Source: UBA2336 sp965227265
Lineage (GTDB): Bacteria; Bacteroidota; Bacteroidia; Cytophagales; Cyclobacteriaceae
Assembly: GCA_965227265.1 (NCBI GenBank)
Contig: OZ245738.1
Span: 3,038,001 to 3,102,000, forward strand
Reading direction: 5' to 3'
DNA length: 64,000 bases
Shown here: in pieces, positions 8,252 to 15,883 of the stretch
How positions within the stretch are numbered: position 1 is the first letter of the stretch
Layout of the letters: the number at the start of each line of letters is the position of its first letter
Translations under genes and position numbers: made by a program
Notes under the pieces: generated by a model
Databases searched by the model: none
What the model was told of the DNA's origin: nothing
What the model saw: only the letters and a program-made list of their open reading frames with translations

Positions 8252-9097
8252 ATGATCGTGGCGGAACAAGACATCAACTACCAACGCATTGAGCAGGCGA
8301 TTCAATACCTTGAAAAAAATTTTCAGCGCCAGCCTGAATTAGATGAAGTGGCTGAACAGGCTCACTTATCTCCTTTTCATTTTCAGCGGATCTTTACCGA
8401 ATGGGCTGGCATTAGTCCGAAACGGTTTTTACAATTTCTTACAGTTGACTTTTTAAAATCAAAGCTTACTGAAAGCAAAAATTTAGTTGAAGTTGCAGAA
8501 TCGGCCGGGTTATCCGGACAATCACGTGTGTATGATTTATTCACAACACTGGAAGCTGTAACGCCACAGGAGTACAAACAAAAAGGAGCAGGTATTCGCA
8601 TTGAATACGGAATTCATGATACGCCTTTTGGAGCTTGCCTGATTGGTGTGACAGAACGCGGGGTATGCTGGCTATCCTTCATTCAAACCGATGAAGATTC
8701 AAAACTGCGAATTGAAGAAATGAAAAATCACTGGAACAATTCAGTGTTTCACTTAAACCAGGAGTTGACAGAAGCTTTCATTCAAAAAATATTTCATCCG
8801 GAAAAACAATCTGCTGATAAGCTTCACTTGTTTGTAAAGGGCACCAACTTCCAAATAAAAGTCTGGGAAGCATTGCTTAAAATTCCAATGGGTAGTGTTA
8901 CGACCTATCAGGGTGTTGCTGAACAAATTCATAGTCCGAAAGCCATGCAAGCTGTCGGTTCTGCGGTAGGTTCCAATCATATTGCCTACTTAATTCCCTG
9001 CCACCGCGTTATTCGAAAAGACGGAATTCTTGGCGAATATCGCTGGAGCCCTACCCGCAAAAAGAGCATGATTGGGTGGGAAATGGCCAAAGCGTAA
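8252..9097 (+). CDS. AraC HTH / O6-alkylguanine-DNA methyltransferase fusion (Ada-like)
   Basis: A two-part DNA-repair protein of 281 residues. Residues 8-110 are an AraC-type double helix-turn-helix (HLSPFHFQRIFTEWAGISPKRFLQF). The C-terminal half is a methylated-DNA-protein cysteine methyltransferase with the active-site motif PCHRV (acceptor C250), which removes O6-alkyl groups from guanine. The N-terminal zinc/phosphotriester-sensing domain of E. coli Ada is missing, so methyl-phosphotriester sensing by that route is not expected. ATG 8252 is preferred over a TTG at 8225 that lies inside the likely promoter. A terminator-like hairpin follows. Confidence 0.9.
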   Translation: MIVAEQDINYQRIEQAIQYLEKNFQRQPELDEVAEQAHLSPFHFQRIFTEWAGISPKRFLQFLTVDFLKSKLTESKNLVEVAESAGLSGQSRVYDLFTTLEAVTPQEYKQKGAGIRIEYGIHDTPFGACLIGVTERGVCWLSFIQTDEDSKLRIEEMKNHWNNSVFHLNQELTEAFIQKIFHPEKQSADKLHLFVKGTNFQIKVWEALLKIPMGSVTTYQGVAEQIHSPKAMQAVGSAVGSNHIAYLIPCHRVIRKDGILGEYRWSPTRKKSMIGWEMAKA

Positions 9098-9114
9098 ACA
9101 CACCAATTCCCGCG

Positions 9115-9139
9115 TAGAGAAGCAAATTTTGCGTCTCTA
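9115..9139 (+). terminator. Terminator-like hairpin after the Ada-like gene
   Basis: TAGAGAAGCAAA pairs with TTTGCGTCTCTA with one mismatch, followed by AATTTTAC. It lies 18 bases after the stop codon. The stem is long but the T-run is weak. Confidence 0.5.
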
Positions 9140-9179
9140 AATTTTACAAAAACATTTTCCCAACCATTTTACATACATT

Positions 9180-9202
9180 TACGTAATTAATCACATTACG
9201 TA
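9180..9202. promoter_or_regulatory. Candidate PadR operator
   Basis: TACGTAAT (9180-9187) and ATTACGTA (9195-9202) form a perfect 8-bp inverted repeat with a 7-base spacer. It ends two bases before the padR start codon, a position where a bound dimer would block expression. PadR proteins commonly autoregulate through inverted repeats; the exact site here is inference. Confidence 0.45.
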
Positions 9203-9204
9203 TT

Positions 9205-9537
9205 ATGAAAGGAACCAACCTCGGTGAATTTGAGGAGCTTGTATTGCTCACCATTGCTGCGCTAATAAGTGAAGCCTACAGCGTTGCTATTTGTGATGAG
9301 CTCGAAAAACGGACTGGCCGATCTGCTAAACTTGGTGTTGTTCATTCCGTATTGAACAGACTCGAAGAAAAAGAGCTTGTGAAAAGTAAGCTTGGTGAAG
9401 CTACCAGCACGCGCGGTGGAAAACGTAAACGCTATTACACAGTAACGAATACGGGTAAAGCATCACTGCTGAAAGCAAAAGAAGTGCGTGATGGATTGTG
9501 GAGCTTGATACCAAACATGTCGTTAAAAAATATTTAA
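9205..9537 (+). CDS. PadR-family transcriptional regulator
   Basis: A 110-residue winged-helix protein of the short PadR type. EELVLLTIAALISEAYSVAI and SVLNRLEEKELVKSKLGE form the HTH and recognition helix, and GGKRKRYYTVTNTGKASL is the wing with the usual R-Y-Y-x-(L/V)-T pattern. It lies two bases upstream of a large permease gene, the usual partner of such regulators in Bacteroidota, so it very likely controls that permease and itself. The inducer is unknown. A perfect inverted repeat immediately before its ATG is a good operator candidate. Confidence 0.9.
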   Translation: MKGTNLGEFEELVLLTIAALISEAYSVAICDELEKRTGRSAKLGVVHSVLNRLEEKELVKSKLGEATSTRGGKRKRYYTVTNTGKASLLKAKEVRDGLWSLIPNMSLKNI

Positions 9538-9539
9538 GG

Positions 9540-12173
9540 ATGGAGAAGAAAGAAATCCATCCTCCGCGCTGGGCCGAAAAATTTCTGTCGTGGTATTGTA
9601 AACCAAGCTTACTGGAAGATCTGCAGGGCGACCTGAACGAATACTTTCAACGCAACCTGAAAACAAAAGGCAAAGCTCGCGCGAGGTTCATTTATGTTAT
9701 TGACGTTTTTAAATTCTTACGACTCTATACCATTCGGAAACCTGAACTCATTAATCTTTTAATCAACTGGATTATGCTTGGCAGCTATATTAAAACCTCA
9801 GGGCGCAGTATCATGCGCAACAAATTATTCTCGGTAATAAACATCGTTGGGTTATCGGTTAGTATGTCTGTTGGCTTACTGATGATTGGTATTGTATCTG
9901 ACATCTTTAAGTACGATAAATTCCATAAGCAGCACGATCGGATCTACCGCATTACGAGTCTATATCAATACATGGGCAACCAGGACGGTGATGCGAATGC
10001 ATCCAACTCCATGATGGTTGGCAAAGCCATGCAGGAAAATTTTCCGGAAGTTGAAAAAACAGCAATCCTTCATACGGGTTTCGAAGGCGATTTTCAATAC
10101 GCTGAAACAACACTACCGCTTAACGGACTTTGGGCGAATGAGTCCATGTTTGATGTATTCTCCTTCAACATGTTGGAGGGTAATGCAGCAACTGCTTTGA
10201 AACAACCTTTTTCAATTGTTTTAACTGAAAAATCAGCCAAAAAAATATTTGGTGATGCGAATGCACTCGGTAAAACACTTACTCTTGATAAAGACCGGCA
10301 ATATACCGTTACCGGAATCTTACAAGATGTTCCTATATTCTCGCACATCAAGTTTGAGGCACTTGGCTCACTGAGTACCCGCGAAATTATTAAAGCAGAT
10401 GATCGTGAATGGCAATGGGATAACGTTTGGAGCACGTATGTATATGTTCTTTTACAAAAAGATGCTGATCTGAAAGCCTTTCAATCCAAACTGGATGATT
10501 ATGCACACAAACATGATACGGATATTCCCAACACAAAAGTTACCCTGAGCTATCAACCTATTGACAATATCCTGGCTGGAGAAGATCTGAATAATCAGCT
10601 TGGACCAACCTTAGGCAAACTAACGTTATGGATTTTTGTGGCTATAACTGGTGTTGTTCTTCTTTCCGCTTGCTTTAATTATACTAATCTTTCCATCGCT
10701 CGGTCACTCAGGCGTTCTAAGGAAGTTGGTGTACGCAAAATTATCGGTGCTCTAAAAAGTCATATTGTTGGACAGTTTGTAGTTGAGGCCGTAATCATAT
10801 CACTGATTGCACTTCTCTTTTCATTCGGACTATTTATTTTATTGAAGCCCCATTTATTAGGTCTTCAGCATGATCTTCAGGAGCTGTTAGTGCTTGATCT
10901 TTCGCCTGCATTAATTGTATACTTCATTGCTTTTGCACTGAGTATCGGAATAATTGCCGGTATTTTCCCTGCACTCTTTTTCTCAAAAATCAATGCGATA
11001 AAAGTGCTAAAAGATATTTCTGGTGTTCGCATTTTCAAAAAGGTTACGATGCGCAAAGTTCTCATTGTCTTTCAATATTGCATTTCTATTATTTTCATTA
11101 CGTCTACACTCATTTTTTATAAACAATACAAACATTACTTAACGTTTGACCTGGGTTACAATACAGAGAATATTGTGAATATCAGGTTGGAAGGCAACAG
11201 ACCTGATTTGTTGAAACAAGAACTCAGTGTACTGCCAGAGATTAAAAATATATCTCATTCCAGAATTGTTACCAGTACCGGAAATTGGTGGGGAACGTAT
11301 TTAAAAACTGAAAAAGATCCGCTTGACTCAGCGCTCGTGTGGCACAACATAATTGATGAGAATTATATTCCGTTACATGGTCATGTTCTGCTCGCTGGAA
11401 GGAATTTTTTAGCCAAGCCTGATAGTGCGAAAGAAACCGAAGTGATTGTCAACCAGGAAGTGCTAAAACGGTTTCACATTGCCAGCCAAATTCCTGCTGA
11501 TGCGATTGGAGAAATCATCCGGATTAATAACAATCAAAAAGTTACCATCATTGGCGTTGTTCAAAATTTCTCCTACGGAAAAGCCGATAGCAATAATTCG
11601 AAAGAAGTTATTTTCCGTTACGGAAAAGATTCGGATGGATTTCTGAATGTTCAACTTGCCACAAACGACTGGCGGGCTGTTCAGCCAAAAATTGAAGCGA
11701 TCTGGAAAAAAGTAGATCCGGTACATCCGCTCCACGCGAAATTATTCAGTGAACAATTAAAAGAATCTTTCGGTGGAGTTTCTGCATCCATTAAGCTTGC
11801 AGGTTTTATGTCAACGCTGGCGATTTGTATTGCTTCACTAGGATTACTCGGCATGGTCATCTTTACAACCGAAACGCGGTTACGTGAAATCAGTATTCGT
11901 AAAGTGTTGGGTGCAAGCGAAGGGAAATTGATTTTCTTGTTAGGTCGCGGATTTTTTATTCTGCTGGGAGTTTCCGCTGCGATTGCATTGCCCCTAACCT
12001 ACATTTTCTTCGATCAGATTATGTTAGTTCAAATGGGTAATCATATTCCAATTGAGGCTTTTGAAATGTTTGCCGGTGTAATTGGCATATTAATTCTTGC
12101 CGGGATTATGATTGGCTCACAAACCTTCAAGGTTGCAAAAAGTAATCCGGCCGATATTTTAAAGAATGAATAA
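9540..12173 (+). CDS. ABC transporter permease, MacB/FtsX type with N-terminal prefix domain
   Basis: A large inner-membrane protein (877 residues). Residues 5-80 form a cytoplasmic prefix (PPRWAEKFLSWYCKPSLLEDL) seen in permeases paired with PadR. Two FtsX/MacB halves follow, each with a periplasmic domain and FtsX-type membrane segments. RSKEVGVRKIIGA (about residue 395) and LREISIRKVLGAS (about 785) are the conserved cytoplasmic loops that contact the ATPase. No ATPase gene is adjacent, so it must use one encoded elsewhere or act as an orphan permease. ATG 9540, two bases after the padR stop, is preferred over a GTG at 9498 inside padR. Confidence 0.88.
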   Translation: MEKKEIHPPRWAEKFLSWYCKPSLLEDLQGDLNEYFQRNLKTKGKARARFIYVIDVFKFLRLYTIRKPELINLLINWIMLGSYIKTSGRSIMRNKLFSVINIVGLSVSMSVGLLMIGIVSDIFKYDKFHKQHDRIYRITSLYQYMGNQDGDANASNSMMVGKAMQENFPEVEKTAILHTGFEGDFQYAETTLPLNGLWANESMFDVFSFNMLEGNAATALKQPFSIVLTEKSAKKIFGDANALGKTLTLDKDRQYTVTGILQDVPIFSHIKFEALGSLSTREIIKADDREWQWDNVWSTYVYVLLQKDADLKAFQSKLDDYAHKHDTDIPNTKVTLSYQPIDNILAGEDLNNQLGPTLGKLTLWIFVAITGVVLLSACFNYTNLSIARSLRRSKEVGVRKIIGALKSHIVGQFVVEAVIISLIALLFSFGLFILLKPHLLGLQHDLQELLVLDLSPALIVYFIAFALSIGIIAGIFPALFFSKINAIKVLKDISGVRIFKKVTMRKVLIVFQYCISIIFITSTLIFYKQYKHYLTFDLGYNTENIVNIRLEGNRPDLLKQELSVLPEIKNISHSRIVTSTGNWWGTYLKTEKDPLDSALVWHNIIDENYIPLHGHVLLAGRNFLAKPDSAKETEVIVNQEVLKRFHIASQIPADAIGEIIRINNNQKVTIIGVVQNFSYGKADSNNSKEVIFRYGKDSDGFLNVQLATNDWRAVQPKIEAIWKKVDPVHPLHAKLFSEQLKESFGGVSASIKLAGFMSTLAICIASLGLLGMVIFTTETRLREISIRKVLGASEGKLIFLLGRGFFILLGVSAAIALPLTYIFFDQIMLVQMGNHIPIEAFEMFAGVIGILILAGIMIGSQTFKVAKSNPADILKNE

Positions 12174-12184
12174 TGCTTATGAAG

Positions 12185-12254
12185 CGTCCTTCTGAGCGTA
12201 AGCGAAGAATCCCGTTATCCGATACGGGGATGTTTCGCTTCGCTCAACATGACG
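12185..12254. repeat. Imperfect palindrome, GAAGAATCCC type, between convergent genes
   Basis: The left arm (12185-12214, CGTCCTTCTGAGCG...GAAGAATCCCG) pairs imperfectly with the right arm (12225-12254, CGGGGAT...CGCTCAACATGACG). The same words occur at 48303-48387. It fills the gap between the convergent permease and msrB genes and could serve as a two-way transcript end. Confidence 0.75.
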
Positions 12255-12263
12255 GTATATTTA

Positions 12264-12782
12264 TTACTTTTTCTGTGGCTCGAATGAGATCGATGTCGAA
12301 TTCACGCAATAACGTTGTCCGGTAACAGTCGGGCCGTCATCAAAAATGTGACCTAAATGTGATCCGCATTTCGCGCAAAGAATTTCTATTCTAACCATGC
12401 CCAGTGTGGTATCACGCACTTGCTTGATCTTTCCGCCTGCGAGCTCACGATCAAAGCTCGGCCAGCCGCAGTTTGAATCAAACTTCATGTCAGACGAAAA
12501 CAATTCATTACCACAGGCTGCACAGGCGTACATGCCTTTCTCTTTGTGCATATAAAATTTTCCGGAGAACGGGCGATCAGTTCCTTTTTCCCGAAGCACA
12601 TAATACTGATCAGGTGTCAGAATTTTTTTCCACTCTTCTTCGGTTCGGTTTATCTCAAGCTTATTTTCCATAGTTTTTGCTTCTGCTTTTTTAGGTTCTG
12701 CCGGTTTGTTCTGACTGTTTCCCGAGCAAGCCGTCAACAGCACAACAACAAGCATTAATCCAATCTTACCAAAATTTCTCAT
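12264..12782 (-). CDS. msrB: Peptide methionine-(R)-sulfoxide reductase, lipoprotein
   Basis: Repairs R-methionine sulfoxide in proteins. The 172-residue protein begins with a type II signal peptide with lipobox LTAC (lipidated C19), then a charged linker (about 20-45), then a complete MsrB domain: zinc cysteines C87, C90, C136 and C139, a candidate resolving cysteine C105 in SNCGWPSF, and the catalytic C159 in GQRYCVNS. It is therefore predicted to work on oxidised envelope proteins rather than in the cytoplasm. It is divergent from the arsR-OYE group, which also looks like a redox or electrophile response. Confidence 0.93.
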   Translation of the reverse strand: MRNFGKIGLMLVVVLLTACSGNSQNKPAEPKKAEAKTMENKLEINRTEEEWKKILTPDQYYVLREKGTDRPFSGKFYMHKEKGMYACAACGNELFSSDMKFDSNCGWPSFDRELAGGKIKQVRDTTLGMVRIEILCAKCGSHLGHIFDDGPTVTGQRYCVNSTSISFEPQKK

Positions 12783-12895
12783 AGTGAACTCGTTTTACAC
12801 TACTATATACGGTAAACAACCGTCTGCCGGATTTAGTTTAGGCTGATTTCAACGTATTTGTCGGCCTGCTGACGAACAGGAACTTTCCGCACGAC

Positions 12896-12926
12896 TTTCA
12901 CGTATGATTACGTACTGATATATTTG
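12896..12926 (+). promoter_or_regulatory. arsR promoter with embedded inverted repeat
   Basis: TTTC (12896-12899), 19 bases, TATATTTG (12919-12926): a perfect -7 element and a three-of-four -33 at canonical spacing. Within the spacer ACGTA-TGAT-TACGT (12900-12913) is a perfect inverted repeat, well placed for repression by the ArsR product. Confidence 0.5.
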
Positions 12927-12939
12927 CATCAGTCAATCT

Positions 12940-13224
12940 ATGGCTTTAACCGCTAAACAAATCGAAAAAATCTCCAAGGCGTTGGGTGACACCAACCGGC
13001 TGAAGATTTTACAGCATATCTCTAAAAAAGGGGGTTGCGGTGCCTGTTCCGACATCCAGGAAGAGAGTGAATTGGCGCAGCCTTCTGTGAGCCACCATAT
13101 CAAAGTGTTGATTGAAGCTGGCCTGATCGAGCCCGAAAAAGAAGGGCGAAACCACAAATACAACCTGAATGAGAAGGTTTTGAAAGAGTATACCTCTTCC
13201 ATTACTCAGCTGAAATTCGTGTAA
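12940..13224 (+). CDS. ArsR/SmtB-family winged-helix regulator
   Basis: A 94-residue winged-helix repressor. The recognition helix is ELAQPSVSHHIKVLIEAGLI (44-63). The segment GGCGACSDI (C33, C36) sits where the CVC metal site of classic ArsR proteins lies, so thiol chemistry or metal binding at these cysteines could be the signal input. The gene precedes a gene for an Old Yellow Enzyme and a DoxX-like protein on the same strand, suggesting that it controls an electrophile or oxidative response. The promoter in front of it carries an inverted repeat between its two elements. The inducer is unknown. Confidence 0.9.
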   Translation: MALTAKQIEKISKALGDTNRLKILQHISKKGGCGACSDIQEESELAQPSVSHHIKVLIEAGLIEPEKEGRNHKYNLNEKVLKEYTSSITQLKFV

Positions 13225-13243
13225 AAATTTTTTCAGAAAATAT

Positions 13244-13259
13244 ATTGAAGAATTTCAAT
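13244..13259. promoter_or_regulatory. Inverted repeat upstream of the OYE gene
   Basis: ATTGAA-GAAT-TTCAAT is a 6-bp perfect inverted repeat 20 bases after the arsR stop and about 110 bases before the OYE start. It is a possible ArsR operator for an internal promoter, but it differs in sequence from the repeat in the arsR promoter, so support is weak. Confidence 0.25.
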
Positions 13260-13307
13260 GTATCGATGAACTAAATAAATGCCTTTTACGTCTTTAAAAC
13301 TATAGTG

Positions 13308-13327
13308 CCCGGAAAGCCGGGTTTTTT
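13308..13327 (+). terminator. Small terminator between arsR and the OYE gene
   Basis: CCCGG (13308-13312) and CCGGG (13317-13321) with an AAAG loop, followed by six T. The stem is only 5 bp but GC-rich with a proper T-run. It would separate arsR from the OYE transcript at least in part. Confidence 0.55.
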
Positions 13328-13372
13328 AAAACAAAAACGTATCGAAACATTTAAATATATAATTCAATCAAT

Positions 13373-14473
13373 ATGAGCAAAACTTCTCTTACACCCTACC
13401 TGCTTGGTAAAGCTGAATTGAAAAACCGAATCGTAATGGCGCCTATGACACGCAGTCGTGCCATTAATAATATCCCGAATAATCTGATTGCTGAATACTA
13501 TGCGCAGCGCGCTTCTGCGGGATTGATCATTACCGAAGGCACCTCACCCTCACCTAACGGATTAGGTTACGCACGGATCCCAGGCATTTTTTCTGAAGAC
13601 CAGGTTAAAGGCTGGAAAAAAGTCACAAAAGCCGTTCATGAAAAGGAAGGAAAGATTTTCGTACAATTAATGCATACCGGTCGCGTTGGCCATAATCTGA
13701 ACTTACCAACAGGTGCACGCTTACTAGCTCCTTCTTCTGTTACGCTCCCTGGTGAAATGTGGACTGACAATGAAGGCAAGAAAGCTCACTCAACACCCCA
13801 TGCAATGAGCGCTGAACAATTGCTCGAAACAAAACGCGAATATGTTCAGGCTGCAAATAATGCAATCGAAGCAGGCTTTGATGGCGTTGAGCTTCACGCT
13901 GCAAACGGATATTTACTCGAACAATTTTTGTCTCCACATTCAAACCAGCGCACAGATATCTATGGCGGTGGCGTTGAGAATCGCGCCCGCTTTGTTTTAG
14001 AAGTTGCTAAAGAAGTAAGCGAAGCCATCGGAAAAGATAAGACTGCCATTCGTCTTTCTCCTTTTGGAACTTTTAACGGTATCGGAGAATATCCCGGAGT
14101 TGATGTAATGTATGGCCATTTAGCTGAAGAGCTGAACAAGCTTGATATAGCCTACGTCCACATCAATGATCAAACCACCGGAAACAAACCTGATGTACTG
14201 GATTTAGTGGAAGCATCCATTCGCAGGAAATTCAAAAACACTATCATTCTTTCAGGTGGCTACACATTAGCCAGTGCTGAAGAAGTTATCAATATGGGAA
14301 TTGCTGATCTGGTTTCTTTCGGAAGGCCATTTATCAACAACCCGGATCTTGTAACCCGGTTCCATAAAAATTTGCCGCTCAACATCACGCTTGATGCCAG
14401 CACACTATATGCTTCAGATGCAAAAGGTTATACCGATTACCCGGTGTTTGAAGAAGAACTAGTAAACGCATAA
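13373..14473 (+). CDS. Old Yellow Enzyme family alkene reductase
   Basis: An FMN-dependent, NAD(P)H-using ene-reductase of 366 residues that reduces activated C=C bonds (enones, maleimides) and often nitro compounds. The motif GVELHAANGYLLEQFLSP supplies the substrate-binding pair H175/N178, the His-Asn form of OYE1, and TDIYGGGVENRARF is the usual family segment that follows. APMTRSRA near the N-terminus contacts FMN. It sits behind an ArsR gene and before a DoxX gene. This resembles NemR-NemA style electrophile detoxification but with a different regulator class. Confidence 0.93.
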   Translation: MSKTSLTPYLLGKAELKNRIVMAPMTRSRAINNIPNNLIAEYYAQRASAGLIITEGTSPSPNGLGYARIPGIFSEDQVKGWKKVTKAVHEKEGKIFVQLMHTGRVGHNLNLPTGARLLAPSSVTLPGEMWTDNEGKKAHSTPHAMSAEQLLETKREYVQAANNAIEAGFDGVELHAANGYLLEQFLSPHSNQRTDIYGGGVENRARFVLEVAKEVSEAIGKDKTAIRLSPFGTFNGIGEYPGVDVMYGHLAEELNKLDIAYVHINDQTTGNKPDVLDLVEASIRRKFKNTIILSGGYTLASAEEVINMGIADLVSFGRPFINNPDLVTRFHKNLPLNITLDASTLYASDAKGYTDYPVFEEELVNA

Positions 14474-14511
14474 AACCAAAACCCCTCACACACTTTTAAA
14501 TTTTATCAATC

Positions 14512-14925
14512 ATGGCAACAAAAGTTAAAACCATATCAACAACAGTTGTTCGATCTTTACTCGGACTGCTCTATGTAGTCTTTGGACTTAATTTCTTCTT
14601 ACACTTTATCCCCATGCCTCCGCCACCTGCAACACCTGGACCTGCAGAAAATTTTATGGGAGGATTATTCCAGGCCGGTTATTTCTTTCCGATGGTAAAA
14701 GGTCTTGAGGTTTTATTGGGAGGATTTCTTCTCTTAAACTTTTTTACGCCTTTGTCACTTATTATTCTGGCGCCTATCAGTTTAAATATTTTCTTGTATC
14801 ATGCCTTCCTGGCTCCGGATAACATGGCAATCAGCGTTCTCATTGTCTTTTTACACATCTATCTACTTTGGGCTTATGCGAAAAGTTATAAAACTGTACT
14901 TGACCCCAAAGTTTTATTGAGTTAA
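14512..14925 (+). CDS. DoxX-like integral membrane protein
   Basis: A 137-residue protein with four predicted membrane helices (about 12-30, 55-78, 80-100 and 106-125), the DoxX layout. The HFIPMPPPPATPG loop after helix 1 and the LAPISLNIFLYHAFL segment are typical of the Bacteroidota branch. The molecular function of this family is poorly defined; links to redox or sulfur chemistry are known for relatives. It lies 38 bases after the OYE gene and is followed by a terminator, so both are probably one transcript. Confidence 0.8.
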   Translation: MATKVKTISTTVVRSLLGLLYVVFGLNFFLHFIPMPPPPATPGPAENFMGGLFQAGYFFPMVKGLEVLLGGFLLLNFFTPLSLIILAPISLNIFLYHAFLAPDNMAISVLIVFLHIYLLWAYAKSYKTVLDPKVLLS

Positions 14926-14950
14926 TTAATTACAACTCATTATAAAAATG

Positions 14951-14981
14951 AAAAGCCCAGTCCTGACGGAGCTGAGCTTTT
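14951..14981 (+). terminator. Rho-independent terminator after the DoxX gene
   Basis: AAAAGCCCAG and CTGAGCTTTT form a 10-bp stem with one mismatch, and the second arm ends in a T-run. The A-rich left arm would also supply a U-run on the minus strand, so it can serve the convergent PRC-barrel gene. Confidence 0.7.
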
Positions 14982-15003
14982 CTGCTTTATAGGATACCTG
15001 TAG

Positions 15004-15435
15004 TTAATACGGCTCTGAACCAGTATTAGGTCCCATAAAGCTCCCCCAGTAGTTATATGTCTTTTCCATCACGTGCGAGTTAGCACCTGGCCAATGTTCT
15101 TTATCAAACCCCGGAGCGTTTTCCAACACTTCCTTTTTTTGATTTAGAATAAAAGCATGACGGCTTGTATCTAATTTCAATGCTTTAAACGGAACAGCAA
15201 AGAATTTTTCACCGATTCCTAAAAATCCCCCGAATTCAATAATAACGTATTCTACTCTTCCATCTTCAAGATTCAACATGATCTCACGGATCTCGCCAAG
15301 ATTTTCGTCAATTCCGTTATATACTTTATCACCAATAATGGTAGAAGTCGTCAAATACTTAACTGGAGTATTGGCATAATGACCTTCGTGGTTTTTACCA
15401 GTCAGGTTGTCTTTATCTAAAGTCGTGGTTGCCAT
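15004..15435 (-). CDS. PRC-barrel domain protein
   Basis: A 143-residue soluble protein. Residues 28-100 form a PRC-barrel: DKVYNGIDENLGEIREIMLNL, then VEYVIIEFGGFLGIGEKFFAVPF, the pattern of stand-alone PRC-barrel proteins in Bacteroidota and Proteobacteria. A low-complexity N-terminus and a C-terminal tail rich in W, Y and N flank it. PRC-barrels occur in RimM, photosynthetic reaction centre H subunits and stress proteins; the specific role here is unknown. It is divergent from the small zinc-ribbon gene. Confidence 0.82.
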   Translation of the reverse strand: MATTTLDKDNLTGKNHEGHYANTPVKYLTTSTIIGDKVYNGIDENLGEIREIMLNLEDGRVEYVIIEFGGFLGIGEKFFAVPFKALKLDTSRHAFILNQKKEVLENAPGFDKEHWPGANSHVMEKTYNYWGSFMGPNTGSEPY

Positions 15436-15577
15436 ATATGTTGTTGTTTACGATTTATCATTGTTCAACTTTCAGACCACAGCAAAACATCCGATTTTCG
15501 GACAGAAACGACTCCAGCGGTGGTAAATTCCTTGAAAAAGTGAGGAATCGCGTGGAATTTTCTTCACAATTTGCACC

Positions 15578-15742
15578 ATGAAAAAGAAGGAATGTCCGTC
15601 ATGCGCTATGGAGATCGATGCTAAAAGCAAAGTTTGTCCAATATGCGCGTATGAGTTCACCTCAACGGGTGGGGAAAGAAAATGGATTGCTATTTTTCTT
15701 TTGGTGCTGGTTATTGTTTACTTTTTATTTCAAGCTTTATAA
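15578..15742 (+). CDS. Small zinc-ribbon membrane protein (54 residues)
   Basis: A short gene that length-filtered gene callers could miss. ATG 15578 to TAA 15742 encodes 54 residues: MKKKECPSCA then KVCPICAYEF, a CPxC-x10-CPxC zinc ribbon (C6, C9, C20, C23). A basic stretch (GGERKW) and one hydrophobic segment (about 37-52) follow, ending FLFQAL. The arrangement predicts a cytoplasmic zinc ribbon anchored by a C-terminal membrane helix. The regular four-cysteine motif and complete frame make chance unlikely. Function unknown. A palindromic repeat begins two bases after the stop. Confidence 0.75.
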   Translation: MKKKECPSCAMEIDAKSKVCPICAYEFTSTGGERKWIAIFLLVLVIVYFLFQAL

Positions 15743-15743
15743 C

Positions 15744-15883
15744 GTTCCGTCACTTCGAGCGTATAAAACTTTCATAAAAGAAGAAGTCATCCGCGAAGAA
15801 GTCTCTCCATGACAATCCTGTTTGAGATTTCTCGCAGCATACTTGCTTTTCATAGCAAGGATAGCACGCTCGAAATGACGAAC
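15744..15883. repeat. Long imperfect palindrome, TCGAGCG type, between convergent genes
   Basis: GTTCCGTCACTTCGAGCGT (15744-15762) pairs with ACGCTCGAAATGACGAAC (15866-15883). The interior holds degenerate inner arms, including GAGATTTCTCGC. It fills the whole gap between the small zinc-ribbon gene and the glycogen synthase stop codon. It resembles other intergenic palindromes in this window but belongs to a different subfamily. Confidence 0.7.
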
